A stretch of 64,000 nucleotides of DNA. Origin: Altericroceibacterium indicum (GTDB lineage Bacteria; Pseudomonadota; Alphaproteobacteria; Sphingomonadales; Sphingomonadaceae). The stretch is from positions 1-64,000 of the forward strand of contig NZ_WTYQ01000002.1 in the NCBI RefSeq assembly GCF_009828105.1. The letters run 5' to 3'. Numbering within the stretch: position 1 is the stretch's first letter; every line of letters begins with the position of its first letter. The position numbers were made by a program, and so were the translations under genes. Below are positions 26,675 to 37,056 of the stretch, in pieces. The notes under the pieces were generated by a model. The model made no database searches and had not been told where the DNA came from. It worked only from the letters and a program-made list of their open reading frames with translations.

Positions 26675-27577
26675 TTATCGGGCGTTGTGGTCCCAATTAT
26701 CCCACAGCTTGTGCCAATCTTCGACCAGATGCTGAGGCTTGTGCGCGAAAAGTTTTCCGCCTGTCCGGCTGATCTTTGCCTCCTGCACAATACGTTGCCG
26801 CTTGGCGAGGATCAGAACAACCTCCACATCCGCTTCGGAACCGTAGATCTGAGGGTCTTTCCTGAGCTTTTCTTCAAACAAAATCAGATCGTTATGTTCG
26901 CCCAACAATTTCCCTAGCTTACGCGCCTGGCTGGCACGCTCGGACATGAAATCGGGAGATATGGAGCGCAGAAGCCGCGCGTGATGGCGGTGGCACTTCG
27001 CCCATTTACGCAGCTCTTCATAAGCCTCCATCTGGGATGTTTCTTTCACCTTGCCAAACGCATCCCAAGCTTTCTGATAGCTTGAAAGCAATCCCCAAGA
27101 CACTGCATCCCAACCATCAGCATCCACTTGCCAATGCGTAACGCGGTCTCGTGCCTTCCGCAAATGGTCACTACATGCCGCTAACCGGGCATCGACATCC
27201 ATACGGCTTATTTCAGCTTCGCGTTCGGCCCGGAAATGCTCGCCGATGGTCTTGAAGGCTTCGCGATCAAGTTCTTTGCCATAGGTCACGACGAGCCGGG
27301 CATAGGCCTCCTGCATCTTATGCGAATAGCGCAAGTCACCAATCAGCTTCGCAATATCACCGAACGCCCTGTTTTCTTTTGTGAAATTCGGGAATACAGG
27401 CTCGACAAGCCTGAGCAATGCACGCAGCTTCTTACATCTTTTGCGAACCGCATAGATAACATCGGCATCATCATCGCCGCTATCGATAGAGGCAATTGCC
27501 TTATCGATCTGTTCCCGCGCAATACGGCGAACACCCTTTTGAGCCGTGCGATCCTTGCGGCGGAAGCGATAGGCCAT
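26675..27577 (-). CDS. CHAD domain protein
   Basis: A 300-residue helical protein that is almost entirely CHAD domain. Characteristic basic/His segments are IYAVRKRCKKLRALLRLVEP near residue 45 and ELRKWAKCHRHHARLLRSI followed by ARKLGKLLGEHNDL. CHAD proteins bind polyphosphate and are often found at polyphosphate granules. There is no CYTH domain fused or adjacent. The gene is convergent with the radical SAM gene and lies about 100 bases from dnaE, which is on the same strand and reads toward a separate end. Confidence 0.85.
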   Translation of the reverse strand: MAYRFRRKDRTAQKGVRRIAREQIDKAIASIDSGDDDADVIYAVRKRCKKLRALLRLVEPVFPNFTKENRAFGDIAKLIGDLRYSHKMQEAYARLVVTYGKELDREAFKTIGEHFRAEREAEISRMDVDARLAACSDHLRKARDRVTHWQVDADGWDAVSWGLLSSYQKAWDAFGKVKETSQMEAYEELRKWAKCHRHHARLLRSISPDFMSERASQARKLGKLLGEHNDLILFEEKLRKDPQIYGSEADVEVVLILAKRQRIVQEAKISRTGGKLFAHKPQHLVEDWHKLWDNWDHNAR

Positions 27578-27675
27578 CGTTCACCAATTTCCTGCAATTG
27601 CTGGGCAAATTTGATTATCGCAATGCTCTATAGCACCGCGTTGATCGGTCGCAAAGTTTGGGCATATTTCCATAA

Positions 27676-30600
27676 TCAGGCCACCAGCTTAAGGTTTGCC
27701 GATCCAGTTCGGGTGGTCAGGGAGACATTCGCTAAACCGGGCACTTCCGAAAGCTTTTCGGCCAGCTCACCATCAATCGCAAAATCCGCCCCAAGCCGTA
27801 AGAGTGGGTCTGAAGGGCCATCGCTCAAACGCAGACGCACCAACACTTCACCGCGTCCCTTATCACCCTCTTGCAGTGCGAGGCGCAATTCTTGCAAAGC
27901 CTCAACCGATGCGACTTCAAGCGTGAGCCGCATTCTGGCCGCACTTGTAACTTGGTCCAGCGGCTGCGCGCCGCGAATGGTCACACGGGGCGGTTCATCC
28001 ATGCTGGGGCTGTCCAGCTCGACAGTCAGCAGAACACAGGCGCCTTCCGCAGCCCATTTCTGGAATGGCTCGACCATGTTTTCTTCAAAACAGGCAGCAC
28101 TGAACTGACCTGAGCTATCGGAGAAATCAGCCCGAACAAAGTCCTTGCCGCGCTTGGTTTTTCCCTTGCTCGCGCCTTCAACCATGGCAGCCATCACAGC
28201 TTGCGTACGCCCACCGGCAACGCCGCCGCTCATAATGCTGGCATAGCTACGCGCACCATTGCCTGACGCCACAGCGCGATATTGTTCCACCGGATGTGCA
28301 GCAAAGTAAAATCCAAAAACGTCCTTTTCCATCGCCATTTGTGCATTACGGCTCAGCGGCTCAGCGTCCACCAGGCGCAGATCTGGCTCAGCATGATCGT
28401 CACCTCCAAACAGCCCCCCCTGCCCGCTGCTTCTCTCACGTTCAGATGCCTCAGCCACGGCAAGTAGCATATCAGCATTGGCCAGAACCTTCGCCCTGTT
28501 CGGTTCAAACTGATCGAACGCCCCTGCCCCTGCCAAACCTTCCAACTGGCGGCGATTCATCGCCCCCGGCGGCATACGTTTGAAGATATCTTCGAGCGAC
28601 GCAAACAGGCCATTCTTTTCCCGCTCGGCGACAACTGCATCCATCGCCTTTTCGCCGACATTACGCAAACCGGCGAGACCATATCTTACAGCATGGCCAT
28701 GCTGGGTCTGTTGGACGATATACTCCGCTTCGGACTGGTTCATGTCCGGTGGAAGAATAGCGATATCGTTCTTGCGCATATCATCGACATAGATTGCCAG
28801 CTTTTCAGACTGATGCATGTCGAAACACATAGCTGCGGCGTAGAATTCTTCCGGGTAATGGGTCTTCAGCCAGGCCGTCTGATAAGATAGCAAAGCATAG
28901 GCCGCAGCGTGGGACTTGTTAAAACCATAGCCTGCAAATTTGTCGATCAAATCGAACAGTTCATTGGCCTTGTTCTTTTCAATCCCGGACAATTCCTTGC
29001 AACCGTCGCAGAAGCGGGTGCGCTGTGCGTCCATTTCTGCCTGAATTTTCTTCCCCATGGCACGGCGCAAAAGGTCTGCATCGCCGAGAGAATAGCCCGC
29101 AAGGATCTGCGCGGCCTGCATGACCTGTTCCTGATAGACGAAGATCCCATAGGTTTCCTCCAGAATACCGGCCAGCTTTTCATGCGGATATTCAATGGCG
29201 ACTTCGCCGTTCTTGCGCTTCCCGAACAGCGGAATATTGTCCATCGGACCTGGCCGATAGAGCGAAACAAGCGCAATAATATCCTCAAATTTCGTTGGCT
29301 TGACCGCCGCAAGGGTACGCCGCATCCCTTCAGATTCCAACTGAAAGACACCCACAGTATCGCCGCGTTTCAGCAGCCCGAACACATCCGGGTCATCCAT
29401 GGGGATTTGCGCCAGATCGACTTCAATCCCGCGACGGCCCAACAAATCAAGGGCTTTGCGAAGAACGGAAAGCGTCTTGAGGCCCAAAAAGTCGAACTTC
29501 ACCAGCCCCGTATCTTCGACATATTTCATGTCGAATTGAGTAACCGGCATGTCTGAACGCGGGTCACGGTATAGCGGAACGAGTTGATTAAGCGGGCGAT
29601 CACCAATCACCACACCGGCGGCATGGGTAGAGCTATTGCGCGGAAACCCTTCCAATTGCTTGGCGAGATCAATCAGCCGCCTTACGTCGTCATTATTATC
29701 ATACTCACGTCTGAAATCTGTCGCACCATTCAGTGCGCGCTCCAACGTCCAAGGGTCAGTGGGATGGTTTGGCACCATCTTTGTAAGACGATCGACCTGG
29801 CCATAAGGCATTTGCAAAATGCGCCCTGTATCGCGCAAAACAGCACGCGCCTTAAGCTTACCAAAGGTGATGATCTGCGCCACATGGTCATGGCCATATT
29901 TGTTCTGCACATAACGGATGACTTCACCGCGACGGGTTTCACAAAAGTCGATATCGAAGTCAGGCATCGAAACACGTTCGGGGTTGAGAAACCGTTCAAA
30001 CAGCAATCCCAGCTTCAACGGGTCAAGGTCAGTAATCGTCAGCGCCCAGGCGACCAGTGAGCCTGCACCCGAACCACGTCCTGGCCCAACCGGAATCCCT
30101 TGCGCCTTGGCCCATTTGATAAAGTCAGCAACGATCAGAAAATAGCCGGGAAACCCCATGCTGACGATAACGTCAATTTCATATTGAAGCCGCTTTTCAT
30201 AAACTTCGCGCTCTTCAGCCGAGAAATTTTCATAGGCTTCAAGACGCTTGGCAAGGCCACGCCTTGCGTCATCACCAAGCATTTTCTCTTCACCTTCCCG
30301 GTCTCCAGCCAGACTGGGTAAAATAGGTTTCCGGCGGGGTGGAGCAAAGGCGCACCGCTGTGCGATCACCAGCGTATTCATCAAGCCTTCGGGAATATCC
30401 GCGAAGTCTTCCTCCATCTTTTCTGCCGTTTTCACAAAAGCTTCCGGTTCGGAATGCGGGCGCTCTTCAGTGTCCACATGAGTGGAATTGGCGATACAGA
30501 GCATAGCGTCATGCGCTGCATGCATGTGGGGTTCGGCAAAGTTGGCGGGATTGGTTGCCACCAGTGGTAGCTCACGAGAGTAGGCCAGATTGATGAGTGC

Positions 30601-31146
30601 TTCTTCCGCGCCATCAGACACTGGATTACCGCGACGTTCTATCTCGACATATAAGCGGCCCGGAAAATACTCGATCAACTTTTCAGCGATTTCTTCAGCG
30701 TGATTGCGCTGTTCCTCTGCATAGAGCTTGGTGATCGCGCCTTCACTACCCCCGGTCAGCGCAATCAAACCATCCGTATGCCCTTCCAGCTCACTGTAAA
30801 GGACATGGGGTTCAAGTTCGAGAGGACGTTCAAGATGGGCCTTGCTGACCAAATAGCAGAGGTTATTCCATCCTGCATCATCCTGAGCGTACAGCGGAAG
30901 ATAGTCGATCGCATAGCTATCCCCGCGCGAAACGCCGAGCAATGTGCCTATGATTGGTTGAATGCCTTCTTTCTGACAGGCTGCTGCAAAAGCGGAAGAT
31001 CCATAAAGTCCGTTGCGGTCGCAGATGGCAATCGCCGGAAACCCCCGCTGCTTGGCAAGCTTGGCAATATCTTTGGGATCAATCGCACCCTCCAGCATGG
31101 AGTAGGAGGACATGATGCGTAAGGGAACGAAAGGGGCATGAGGCAT
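27676..31146 (-). CDS. dnaE: DNA polymerase III alpha subunit
   Basis: A 1156-residue replicative polymerase. The PHP domain opens with FVPLRIMSSYSMLEGAI. The polymerase core has GPGRGSGAGSLVAWAL and the catalytic MPDFDIDFCETRRGEVIRYV. The EGMRRTLAAVKPTKFEDI and YQEQVMQAAQILAGYS blocks follow, then the helix-hairpin-helix region and an OB domain near 970-1060. Length and order match DnaE. It is read toward the CHAD gene; LolC, LolD and the small gene at 31307 lie upstream on the same strand. Confidence 0.97.
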   Translation of the reverse strand: MPHAPFVPLRIMSSYSMLEGAIDPKDIAKLAKQRGFPAIAICDRNGLYGSSAFAAACQKEGIQPIIGTLLGVSRGDSYAIDYLPLYAQDDAGWNNLCYLVSKAHLERPLELEPHVLYSELEGHTDGLIALTGGSEGAITKLYAEEQRNHAEEIAEKLIEYFPGRLYVEIERRGNPVSDGAEEALINLAYSRELPLVATNPANFAEPHMHAAHDAMLCIANSTHVDTEERPHSEPEAFVKTAEKMEEDFADIPEGLMNTLVIAQRCAFAPPRRKPILPSLAGDREGEEKMLGDDARRGLAKRLEAYENFSAEEREVYEKRLQYEIDVIVSMGFPGYFLIVADFIKWAKAQGIPVGPGRGSGAGSLVAWALTITDLDPLKLGLLFERFLNPERVSMPDFDIDFCETRRGEVIRYVQNKYGHDHVAQIITFGKLKARAVLRDTGRILQMPYGQVDRLTKMVPNHPTDPWTLERALNGATDFRREYDNNDDVRRLIDLAKQLEGFPRNSSTHAAGVVIGDRPLNQLVPLYRDPRSDMPVTQFDMKYVEDTGLVKFDFLGLKTLSVLRKALDLLGRRGIEVDLAQIPMDDPDVFGLLKRGDTVGVFQLESEGMRRTLAAVKPTKFEDIIALVSLYRPGPMDNIPLFGKRKNGEVAIEYPHEKLAGILEETYGIFVYQEQVMQAAQILAGYSLGDADLLRRAMGKKIQAEMDAQRTRFCDGCKELSGIEKNKANELFDLIDKFAGYGFNKSHAAAYALLSYQTAWLKTHYPEEFYAAAMCFDMHQSEKLAIYVDDMRKNDIAILPPDMNQSEAEYIVQQTQHGHAVRYGLAGLRNVGEKAMDAVVAEREKNGLFASLEDIFKRMPPGAMNRRQLEGLAGAGAFDQFEPNRAKVLANADMLLAVAEASERERSSGQGGLFGGDDHAEPDLRLVDAEPLSRNAQMAMEKDVFGFYFAAHPVEQYRAVASGNGARSYASIMSGGVAGGRTQAVMAAMVEGASKGKTKRGKDFVRADFSDSSGQFSAACFEENMVEPFQKWAAEGACVLLTVELDSPSMDEPPRVTIRGAQPLDQVTSAARMRLTLEVASVEALQELRLALQEGDKGRGEVLVRLRLSDGPSDPLLRLGADFAIDGELAEKLSEVPGLANVSLTTRTGSANLKLVA

Positions 31147-31255
31147 AAGGGTAATTTGCGACCCGCAGCGACTTCAATCAAGAGATACGTAATGTGCTCT
31201 GGGGAAAACCCTGTCAGTTTCCTGCGATTTCAGCGGTTTTCAGCAAACAAATGAA

Positions 31256-31288
31256 AAAGGCGGCACATCACTGCACCGCCTTTATTCA
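31256..31288 (-). terminator. Rho-independent terminator after the small gene at 31307
   Basis: On the minus strand AAAGGCGGTGCA and TGCCGCC pair around a short loop, followed by a TTTTT run. It lies about 20 bases past the stop of the gene at 31307 and before dnaE. Confidence 0.7.
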
Positions 31289-31306
31289 TGTTCTACCGCA
31301 GAGAGT

Positions 31307-31585
31307 TTAGCCGGGAAAATCCGACCGTGCCGCAAGAGCCATAATTTCACTCAATTCGAGGCGGTGATCGCCTGCTTTCTGAATGACAAAATCCGCGCGG
31401 TGTTCTTCTGGCATCTGGGTGATCCGCTTTACCATCTCGGCAAGTGTTCCACGATACAGGGCTTTCATTCCGTCGAGCAAACCACGGCCATCATCAACTT
31501 TATGGATTGAGGCGCGATCGTCCCAGTCGATGTCAGAGCCCTCGCTAGGCCCCGCGTTGAAAGTGCTGGGATGGTCGGTCATCAC
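31307..31585 (-). CDS. Small conserved-looking protein of unknown function
   Basis: A 92-residue soluble protein with no signal or membrane segment. The N-terminal 30 residues are acidic and likely flexible (SEGSDIDWDDRASIHKVDD). The rest is predicted helical (GMKALYRGTLAEMVKRITQMPEEHRADFVIQKAGDHRLELSEIMALAAR). Start could be either of the two adjacent ATG codons. It is 72 bases after lolD and followed by a terminator, which supports a real gene. I do not recognise the family. Confidence 0.6.
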   Translation of the reverse strand: MMTDHPSTFNAGPSEGSDIDWDDRASIHKVDDGRGLLDGMKALYRGTLAEMVKRITQMPEEHRADFVIQKAGDHRLELSEIMALAARSDFPG

Positions 31586-31657
31586 TTATTCCTTCTACCT
31601 TTTGTGCCGCTTGAAGGGGCATTTTATACGTTGTTACTATAAAATTGGGACTGAACG

Positions 31658-32356
31658 CTAGGTCAGAACGCCTTCGTGAAGCCTCAGCACACGATCCATG
31701 CGCTTAGCCAACCGCTCATTATGAGTTGCTACCAGTGCAGCACTGCCTTGCACTCTTACAAGGTCAAGAAACTGTTCCAGAACCTTATCCGCTGTTGCTT
31801 CATCAAGGTTACCGGTGGGTTCATCCGCGAGAACCAATTTGGGTTTGTTCGCCAAAGCCCGCCCTACGGCAACACGCTGCTGTTCACCGCCTGAAAGCTG
31901 GCTTGGGCGATGTGAAAGACGCTGCCCCAACCCCAGTTTTTCGAGTAGGTTTGCAGCACTCTCCTCAGCATCACCACGCTTAACGCCAGCCACTAACTGA
32001 GGAAGAACCACGTTCTCCAGTGCTGTAAAATCAGCCAGCAAGTGATGGAATTGATAGACAAATCCAAGATGGTTGCGACGTAGAGCCGTGCGATCATCGC
32101 CGGAGAGCTTGCTGGCATCAATACCCGCGATCTCAATGGTTCCGCCAAAACCGCCTTCCAGCAGCCCGACCGCTTGCAACATCGTGGATTTGCCGGAACC
32201 GGACGGGCCCAGCAATGCGACGATTTCACCTGGCTGGATGGTCAGATTAACGCCGCGAAGCACATCGATCTTCGCTCCGCCCTGCACAAATGATCGCGTG
32301 AGGTTAACAAGATTGACGACCGGTTTTCCGGCAGAATTCATAGGAAAATCATTCAT
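31658..32356 (-). CDS. lolD: Lipoprotein-releasing ABC transporter ATPase
   Basis: A 232-residue ATPase with Walker [10 protein letters not shown] at about 53, signature [16 protein letters not shown], Walker [10 protein letters not shown] and an H-loop ATHNE. It begins 8 bases before the end of lolC, so the two are translationally coupled. LolCDE extracts outer-membrane lipoproteins from the inner membrane and passes them to LolA. No lolE is present; in many alphaproteobacteria one LolC/E-type permease serves as a homodimer (LolF-like). Confidence 0.95.
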   Translation of the reverse strand: MNDFPMNSAGKPVVNLVNLTRSFVQGGAKIDVLRGVNLTIQPGEIVALLGPSGSGKSTMLQAVGLLEGGFGGTIEIAGIDASKLSGDDRTALRRNHLGFVYQFHHLLADFTALENVVLPQLVAGVKRGDAEESAANLLEKLGLGQRLSHRPSQLSGGEQQRVAVGRALANKPKLVLADEPTGNLDEATADKVLEQFLDLVRVQGSAALVATHNERLAKRMDRVLRLHEGVLT

Positions 32357-33590
32357 ATCGCAGCACCTGAACAGGGTCCGTGCTCGCGGCCTTCATAGCC
32401 GGGTACAGCGTGGCGAGGAAGCTCAGCACCAAAGCCATGGCTGTAATCGCAATCACTTCAGTCGGATCAGTGCGCGAAGGCAAAGTGGTGAGGAAACGAA
32501 TTTCCGGGTTCCAAAGGTTTTGCCCGGTTACGATTTCCATGAAATGCACGATCCCCTGGCGAAAATACAGCACAATGAAACCAAGACAGAGGCCCGCGGC
32601 CGTGCCGATGGCGCCGATTACAAAGCCTGTTGTGACAAATATCTTGAGCAGCGAACGTCTCGTCGCCCCCATGGTTCGCAGGATCGCAATATCGCGGGTT
32701 TTGGCCCGAACAAGCATGATGAGCGAGGACAGAATATTGAAAACCGCCACCAGAACGATGATCGAGAGCACGAAGAACATCGCCACGCGCTCTACCTCAA
32801 GTGCTTGAAAAAGCGACCCGTTTATCTCTTTCCAGTTTGACACCACCGCCTGGCCAGCCAGCTTGCTCTTGAGCGGAGCGAGGGTTTGATCAACCGTATC
32901 TGGATTGACTGTCTTGACCTCAATCATGCCGATTGAATTGCCTGTCAGCAGCAATGTCTGCGCATTGGGGATCGGCATAACCACGAAGGATTGGTCATAA
33001 TCATAGACCCCGATCTCGAAAATTGCCGTGATCTTGTAGCCAATCTGGCGCGGAACCGTACCAAATGGCGTGGACCGGCCCATCGGATTAATGATCGTGA
33101 TCGTATCGCCCACCGTGGCACCAAGGTTCATGGCGAGGCGCGAGCCAATAGCCACGTTGTTCTCACCCGGCTTCAACGTGGACAGATCACCGCTGACAAC
33201 TTTATCACTCAGACGATTGATATCGGCCTGCGTATTCCCGCGAATAAGCACCGCTTCAACACGGCCGTTGAAGCTTCCAAGCAGAGGCTGTTCAATGAGC
33301 GGAGAGGCTCTGACAACGCCGGGAGTCTTGCGGACATCCTCTAGCACATTTTCCCAATCATCGAGCCTTCCACCATAGGCCTGAATGATCGCATGGCCGT
33401 TCAGGCCCACAATCTTATCAAGGAGTTCCGCGCGAAAACCGTTCATCACGCTCATCACGATCACGAGTGCGGCAACACCCAGCATAACGGCTGCAAGACT
33501 GATGCCCGCCACCAGCGTGATAAATGCTTCGCCCCTGCCGGGCAGCATATATCGCTTGGCGATAGTCCATTCAAAAGGGGAGAGGATCAA
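32349..33590 (-). CDS. lolC: Lipoprotein-releasing ABC transporter permease (LolC/LolE family)
   Basis: A 413-residue inner-membrane permease. An N-terminal helix ([30 protein letters not shown]) is followed by a large periplasmic domain (about 50-265) and three C-terminal helices of the FtsX type ([64 protein letters not shown]). It is upstream of lolD with an 8-base overlap. As the only permease gene here it may act as a homodimer. Confidence 0.93.
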   Translation of the reverse strand: MILSPFEWTIAKRYMLPGRGEAFITLVAGISLAAVMLGVAALVIVMSVMNGFRAELLDKIVGLNGHAIIQAYGGRLDDWENVLEDVRKTPGVVRASPLIEQPLLGSFNGRVEAVLIRGNTQADINRLSDKVVSGDLSTLKPGENNVAIGSRLAMNLGATVGDTITIINPMGRSTPFGTVPRQIGYKITAIFEIGVYDYDQSFVVMPIPNAQTLLLTGNSIGMIEVKTVNPDTVDQTLAPLKSKLAGQAVVSNWKEINGSLFQALEVERVAMFFVLSIIVLVAVFNILSSLIMLVRAKTRDIAILRTMGATRRSLLKIFVTTGFVIGAIGTAAGLCLGFIVLYFRQGIVHFMEIVTGQNLWNPEIRFLTTLPSRTDPTEVIAITAMALVLSFLATLYPAMKAASTDPVQVLRYE

Positions 33591-33769
33591 ACGACTGGCT
33601 TTGCGTTGTTTTCAGGAATTTCGAAGGTCTGGTTTAGGGTGTCAAACGTGCAGTGGCAACTGCTTTGCAAGTGCTATGCCCCGTCCTGCTTGAAGGGGTG
33701 CTGAACAGCACATAAAAGCGCCTGAACAGAACCTAAAGGGCTTGAGAATGTGCTGAACATACAGCGCAT

Positions 33770-33801
33770 ATAACAAAAGCGGGGGACATTATATCCCCCG
33801 C
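33770..33801 (-). terminator. Rho-independent terminator of def
   Basis: The stem GCGGGGGA/TCCCCCGC (33779-33786 and 33794-33801) has a 7-base loop and, read on the minus strand, is followed by CTTTTGTTAT. It lies 26 bases past the def stop codon. Confidence 0.8.
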
Positions 33802-33826
33802 CCTTCACATTTCAAAATCGGTAAAA

Positions 33827-34396
33827 TCAGGCCGCCGCTTTACGCAGCTTCTCAAGCTTCTTGAGCGCCATGCTCCGCTTTAGACGGGAAAGATGGTCGA
33901 TGAACAAAATGCCTTCGAGATGATCCATTTCATGTTGGATGCAGGTGGCCATCAGGCCATCCAGATCTTCTTCATGAGTTTTCCCATCAAGATCCTGATA
34001 GCGCACACGGCAGGTTGCCGGACGATCCACATCGGCATAAATTTCAGGGACTGACAGGCAGCCTTCCTGATAGACTTTATGTTCCTCGCTGGGATCGAGA
34101 ATTTCAGGATTGATGAAGGTGCGCGGGTTTTTAATCACCGGAGTATGGTCATGCCCGCAACCGTGATCGTGGCACTGTTCCGGCTCTGCATCGGGATCGG
34201 GTTCTTGCAGATCGATCACCAGCACACGCAGCGGCACACCCACCTGGATAGCAGCAAGGCCGATCCCGGGTGCATCATACATCGTTTCAAACATATCTTC
34301 GACAAGCGCCTTCAACTCATCGTCGAAAGTCTCAACGGGTTTGGACACGGTTTTGAGCCGGGGATCCGGCACTTCCAGGATTTCACGTATAGCCAT
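33827..34396 (-). CDS. def: Peptide deformylase with His/Cys-rich insert
   Basis: A 189-residue metalloenzyme from the ATG at 34396 ([15 protein letters not shown], the family N-terminus). The three motifs are present: [10 protein letters not shown] (about 44-53), EGCLSVP (about 114) and the metal site QHEMDH (about 156). It removes the formyl group from nascent proteins. Unusually, residues 75-84 ([10 protein letters not shown]) form a His/Cys-rich insert between motif 1 and motif 2. The insert could bind a metal ion; longer loops at this site are known in some alphaproteobacterial deformylases. The gene is monocistronic, and fmt, its functional partner, is 4 kb away. Confidence 0.95.
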   Translation of the reverse strand: MAIREILEVPDPRLKTVSKPVETFDDELKALVEDMFETMYDAPGIGLAAIQVGVPLRVLVIDLQEPDPDAEPEQCHDHGCGHDHTPVIKNPRTFINPEILDPSEEHKVYQEGCLSVPEIYADVDRPATCRVRYQDLDGKTHEEDLDGLMATCIQHEMDHLEGILFIDHLSRLKRSMALKKLEKLRKAAA

Positions 34397-34524
34397 GGCT
34401 GACAAGATAATGCGCACAAGTCAAACGCGCAAGCGGCTGGAGAGCAAAGCCTTGTTGATGGCATCGCCCAAAGTGGATCACTTCGGCCCTCATCATGTGA
34501 GGTGCCGAAGCGATCCAGATATTG

Positions 34525-36203
34525 TTAGCCTTCGTCAGCGTCAGCAGGCCCTTCAGCCTTTTCCTCAGCGTTCATGCCAGCAGGGCCGTTCACCAGATTG
34601 GCGAGTGAACTGCCATCAAGGCCAAGTTCCTTCATCAACCCATCAAGCACCGGTGCCTGCGCCCGATAGGCCAGTGCCGCGCTGACTGCATCGTTGGCGA
34701 GATTGCCCGAGCCACCGATGGAATGCGATGTGCCACCGGAAGCCTTGCCGCCAGATTGCGTCGAACCATCGACCTGCACGATCTTGATCGAGTCAATCGC
34801 TTCCAATGGCTTGGCGGATTCACGAATGAGATCAGGCAGGACTTTGAGCAATGCGAGCTTCGTCTGCAATGACATCTGAGCGTCGGACAGAATATTCGCC
34901 GCTTCATTGACAGCCCGCTGCCCGGAAGCTTCCACTTCAAAGCGAACACGATCCGCTTCTGCGCGCAGTTTTTCCGCTTCAGCCTGACCTTCTGCTTCCA
35001 GGCGAAGGGCTTCAGCACGATTGGCCGCAGCATCCCGTTCCGCTTCAGCTTCCACCCTGACGCGGATGGCATCGCGTTCAGCCGCTTTGGCCGCTTCAAT
35101 CAGTTCGATCATTTTATCACGGTCAGCAATTTCGGTGCTGCGCGCAGTAACAACGCCTTCTTCGGCCGCCACGGCCTTGGCGCGCGCTTCATCAACTTCT
35201 GCCCGCGCCTGACTTTCTTCACGGCTCTTGTTCTGCACCGCAATTTGCTGATCCTGCTGTGCCATTTCAATCGCTTTCGCTTGCAAAATACGGGCCTCTT
35301 CGACTGAACGATCGGCTTCAATCTGGCGAGAATCCACAGCCCGTTTGGCTTCGATCCGAGCGGCTTCCGCTTCCTGATTGCGGCGTGCCTGTTCTCCAGC
35401 CACTTCCGCAATCTGTTCTGCCCGGCGCATTTCGACTTCGCGTTCCTGTTCAAGCCGGGCAAATTCGTTGTCACGCGAAATGGTCAACGACATCTTGTCA
35501 GCTTCGAGATTTTTCGTCTCAATCTGAACCCGAGTTTCCTGTTCAATATCGTTGCGTAGCTTCTTGCGTGCTTCGATTTGTTCAGTGAGCTTGGTGAGGC
35601 CTTCAGCATCAAATGCGTTATTGGCGTTGAAATGTTCAATCGAAGTCTGATCCAGACCAGTGAGTGAAACGGATTCCAGCTCAAGCCCGTTCATGGCCAG
35701 ATCGTTAGAGGAAACCTGCTGCACCTTTTGAACAAATTCAGCACGCTGTTCATGCAATTCATTCATTGTCATGCCCGCAGCGACAGAGCGTAGAGCATCA
35801 ACGAACTTGCCCTCGACCAGATCTTTCAGCGCTTCGGGGTGCATCGTCCGTGCACCGAGCGTCTGGGCTGCCATGGCGATGCTCCCGGCATCCGGGCGTA
35901 CCCGGACGTAGAATTCGGCCTTCACGTCGATCCGCAGGCGATCGAGCGTAATCAAAGCATCGCTCTTGTTGCGGCCCACTGCCAGCCGCACTGTGTTCAT
36001 ATTGACCGGCATGGTTTCATGCAGAACAGGCAGCACCATCGCGCCGCCATTCATCACCACTTTTCCCCGCCAAAACCTGTCCGCACAAAGCCGACCTGCT
36101 TGCTCGCGCGGCGATAAAGCCGGGTAATCGTCATCGCGAATATCAAAATGACGAAAAATATCGCCCCTGCCCAGATGGCGATATCTATATAATTGGTCAG
36201 CAT
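34525..36203 (-). pseudogene. Flotillin (YqiK-like) gene with a single-base frameshift near the 5' end
   Basis: The N-terminal part starts at the ATG at 36203 with a membrane helix (MLTNYIDIAIWAGAIFFVIL) and reads to RTGFGGEK, then hits a stop. The remainder continues in another frame from VVMNGGAMVLP to the end at 34525. Adding one base to the AAAA run near 36061-36064 restores one open frame of about 559 codons. The body has the SPFH/band 7 domain, a long Glu/Ala coiled coil (about 260-440) and a Gly-rich C-terminus. It lies 30 bases after the YqiJ gene. The break may be real or an assembly error in a short homopolymer; otherwise the gene looks fully maintained. Confidence 0.88.
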
Positions 36204-36232
36204 TCCGTCCGTGTCCCCCTAAGAACAAGCGC

Positions 36233-36850
36233 TCAGGCGTTGTTCAGCAAAAAATGGTCTTCAACTGCGATTGCGAGAAACCCATCGCCTTCCTTGCGGA
36301 CGATCAGCACTTCTTCGCCTTCGAAAAATTCAACATTATCCTCATGCGGTTCAACCATGACGAAATGGGGATGGCCGAAGCGATCTTTCACGCAGGTCCG
36401 GGCAGGTGATCCGCGTGCGGCACGGCCCATTGTGATAACACCCCGCTTGCCCACCAGACTGGCGCGATCAATGGCGGTTGTTTCATCCTTGGGAATGATG
36501 GCCCCCAAAGGCCGGGCTAGAAGCCCCGTCACGGGAAGCGCAGGAACAAGCGCAATCACCCCCGCCAATACAGCATGCAAGGGTGCACCCGTAAGGCTGT
36601 CAGCGAAAGACTGCAAAGCCACACCGCCAGCCGCGTAGACACACAGGAAAACTGCGAGCCACATGGTAAGTGGTAAGCGTCCGATACCGAGCATACTGGT
36701 CAATCCATCAGCAATGCCGATGTCACCGTCAGTATCCATATCCGTGTCGGGAGACCAATCGCCAAAGCCGATCAACTGAGCCAGCGCCAACAGCAACATA
36801 ACGGCCAAAGCGACGGCAAACGGTAGATTATAGGGCTGAAACAGGGTCAC
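36233..36850 (-). CDS. yqiJ: YqiJ-like membrane protein with OB-fold (NfeD-related)
   Basis: A 205-residue inner-membrane protein. Helices are seen near 8-28, 55-80 and 85-115. The C-terminal soluble part (GKRGVITMGRAARGSPARTC, EVLIVRKEGDGFLAIAV) fits the OB-fold of NfeD/YqiJ proteins. YqiJ and flotillin YqiK are encoded as a pair and are thought to organise membrane microdomains, which matches the gene directly downstream. That partner is frameshifted here. Confidence 0.8.
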   Translation of the reverse strand: MTLFQPYNLPFAVALAVMLLLALAQLIGFGDWSPDTDMDTDGDIGIADGLTSMLGIGRLPLTMWLAVFLCVYAAGGVALQSFADSLTGAPLHAVLAGVIALVPALPVTGLLARPLGAIIPKDETTAIDRASLVGKRGVITMGRAARGSPARTCVKDRFGHPHFVMVEPHEDNVEFFEGEEVLIVRKEGDGFLAIAVEDHFLLNNA

Positions 36851-37056
36851 ATAGTGATCCTGAAATAAAAGAATCTATATAAAACAAAAACGAATCAAAC
36901 CCCTTCACTTCAATAGCAACCCGGGACGGGAATTTTTGAAGTCAAATTGAGAATATTGAACCAATTCTTCTTCCATAAAATCTTATGTGTTGCTTTGTTT
37001 GATGTTATGACTGCCCCGCTCCGCCCATGATGCGCATCATGTTCAAGGAATCCGCT

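Noticed and set aside
33393-33704. Plus-strand frames opposite lolC and other long genes
   Set aside because: They are shadows of the real genes on the other strand, without start signals or family motifs.
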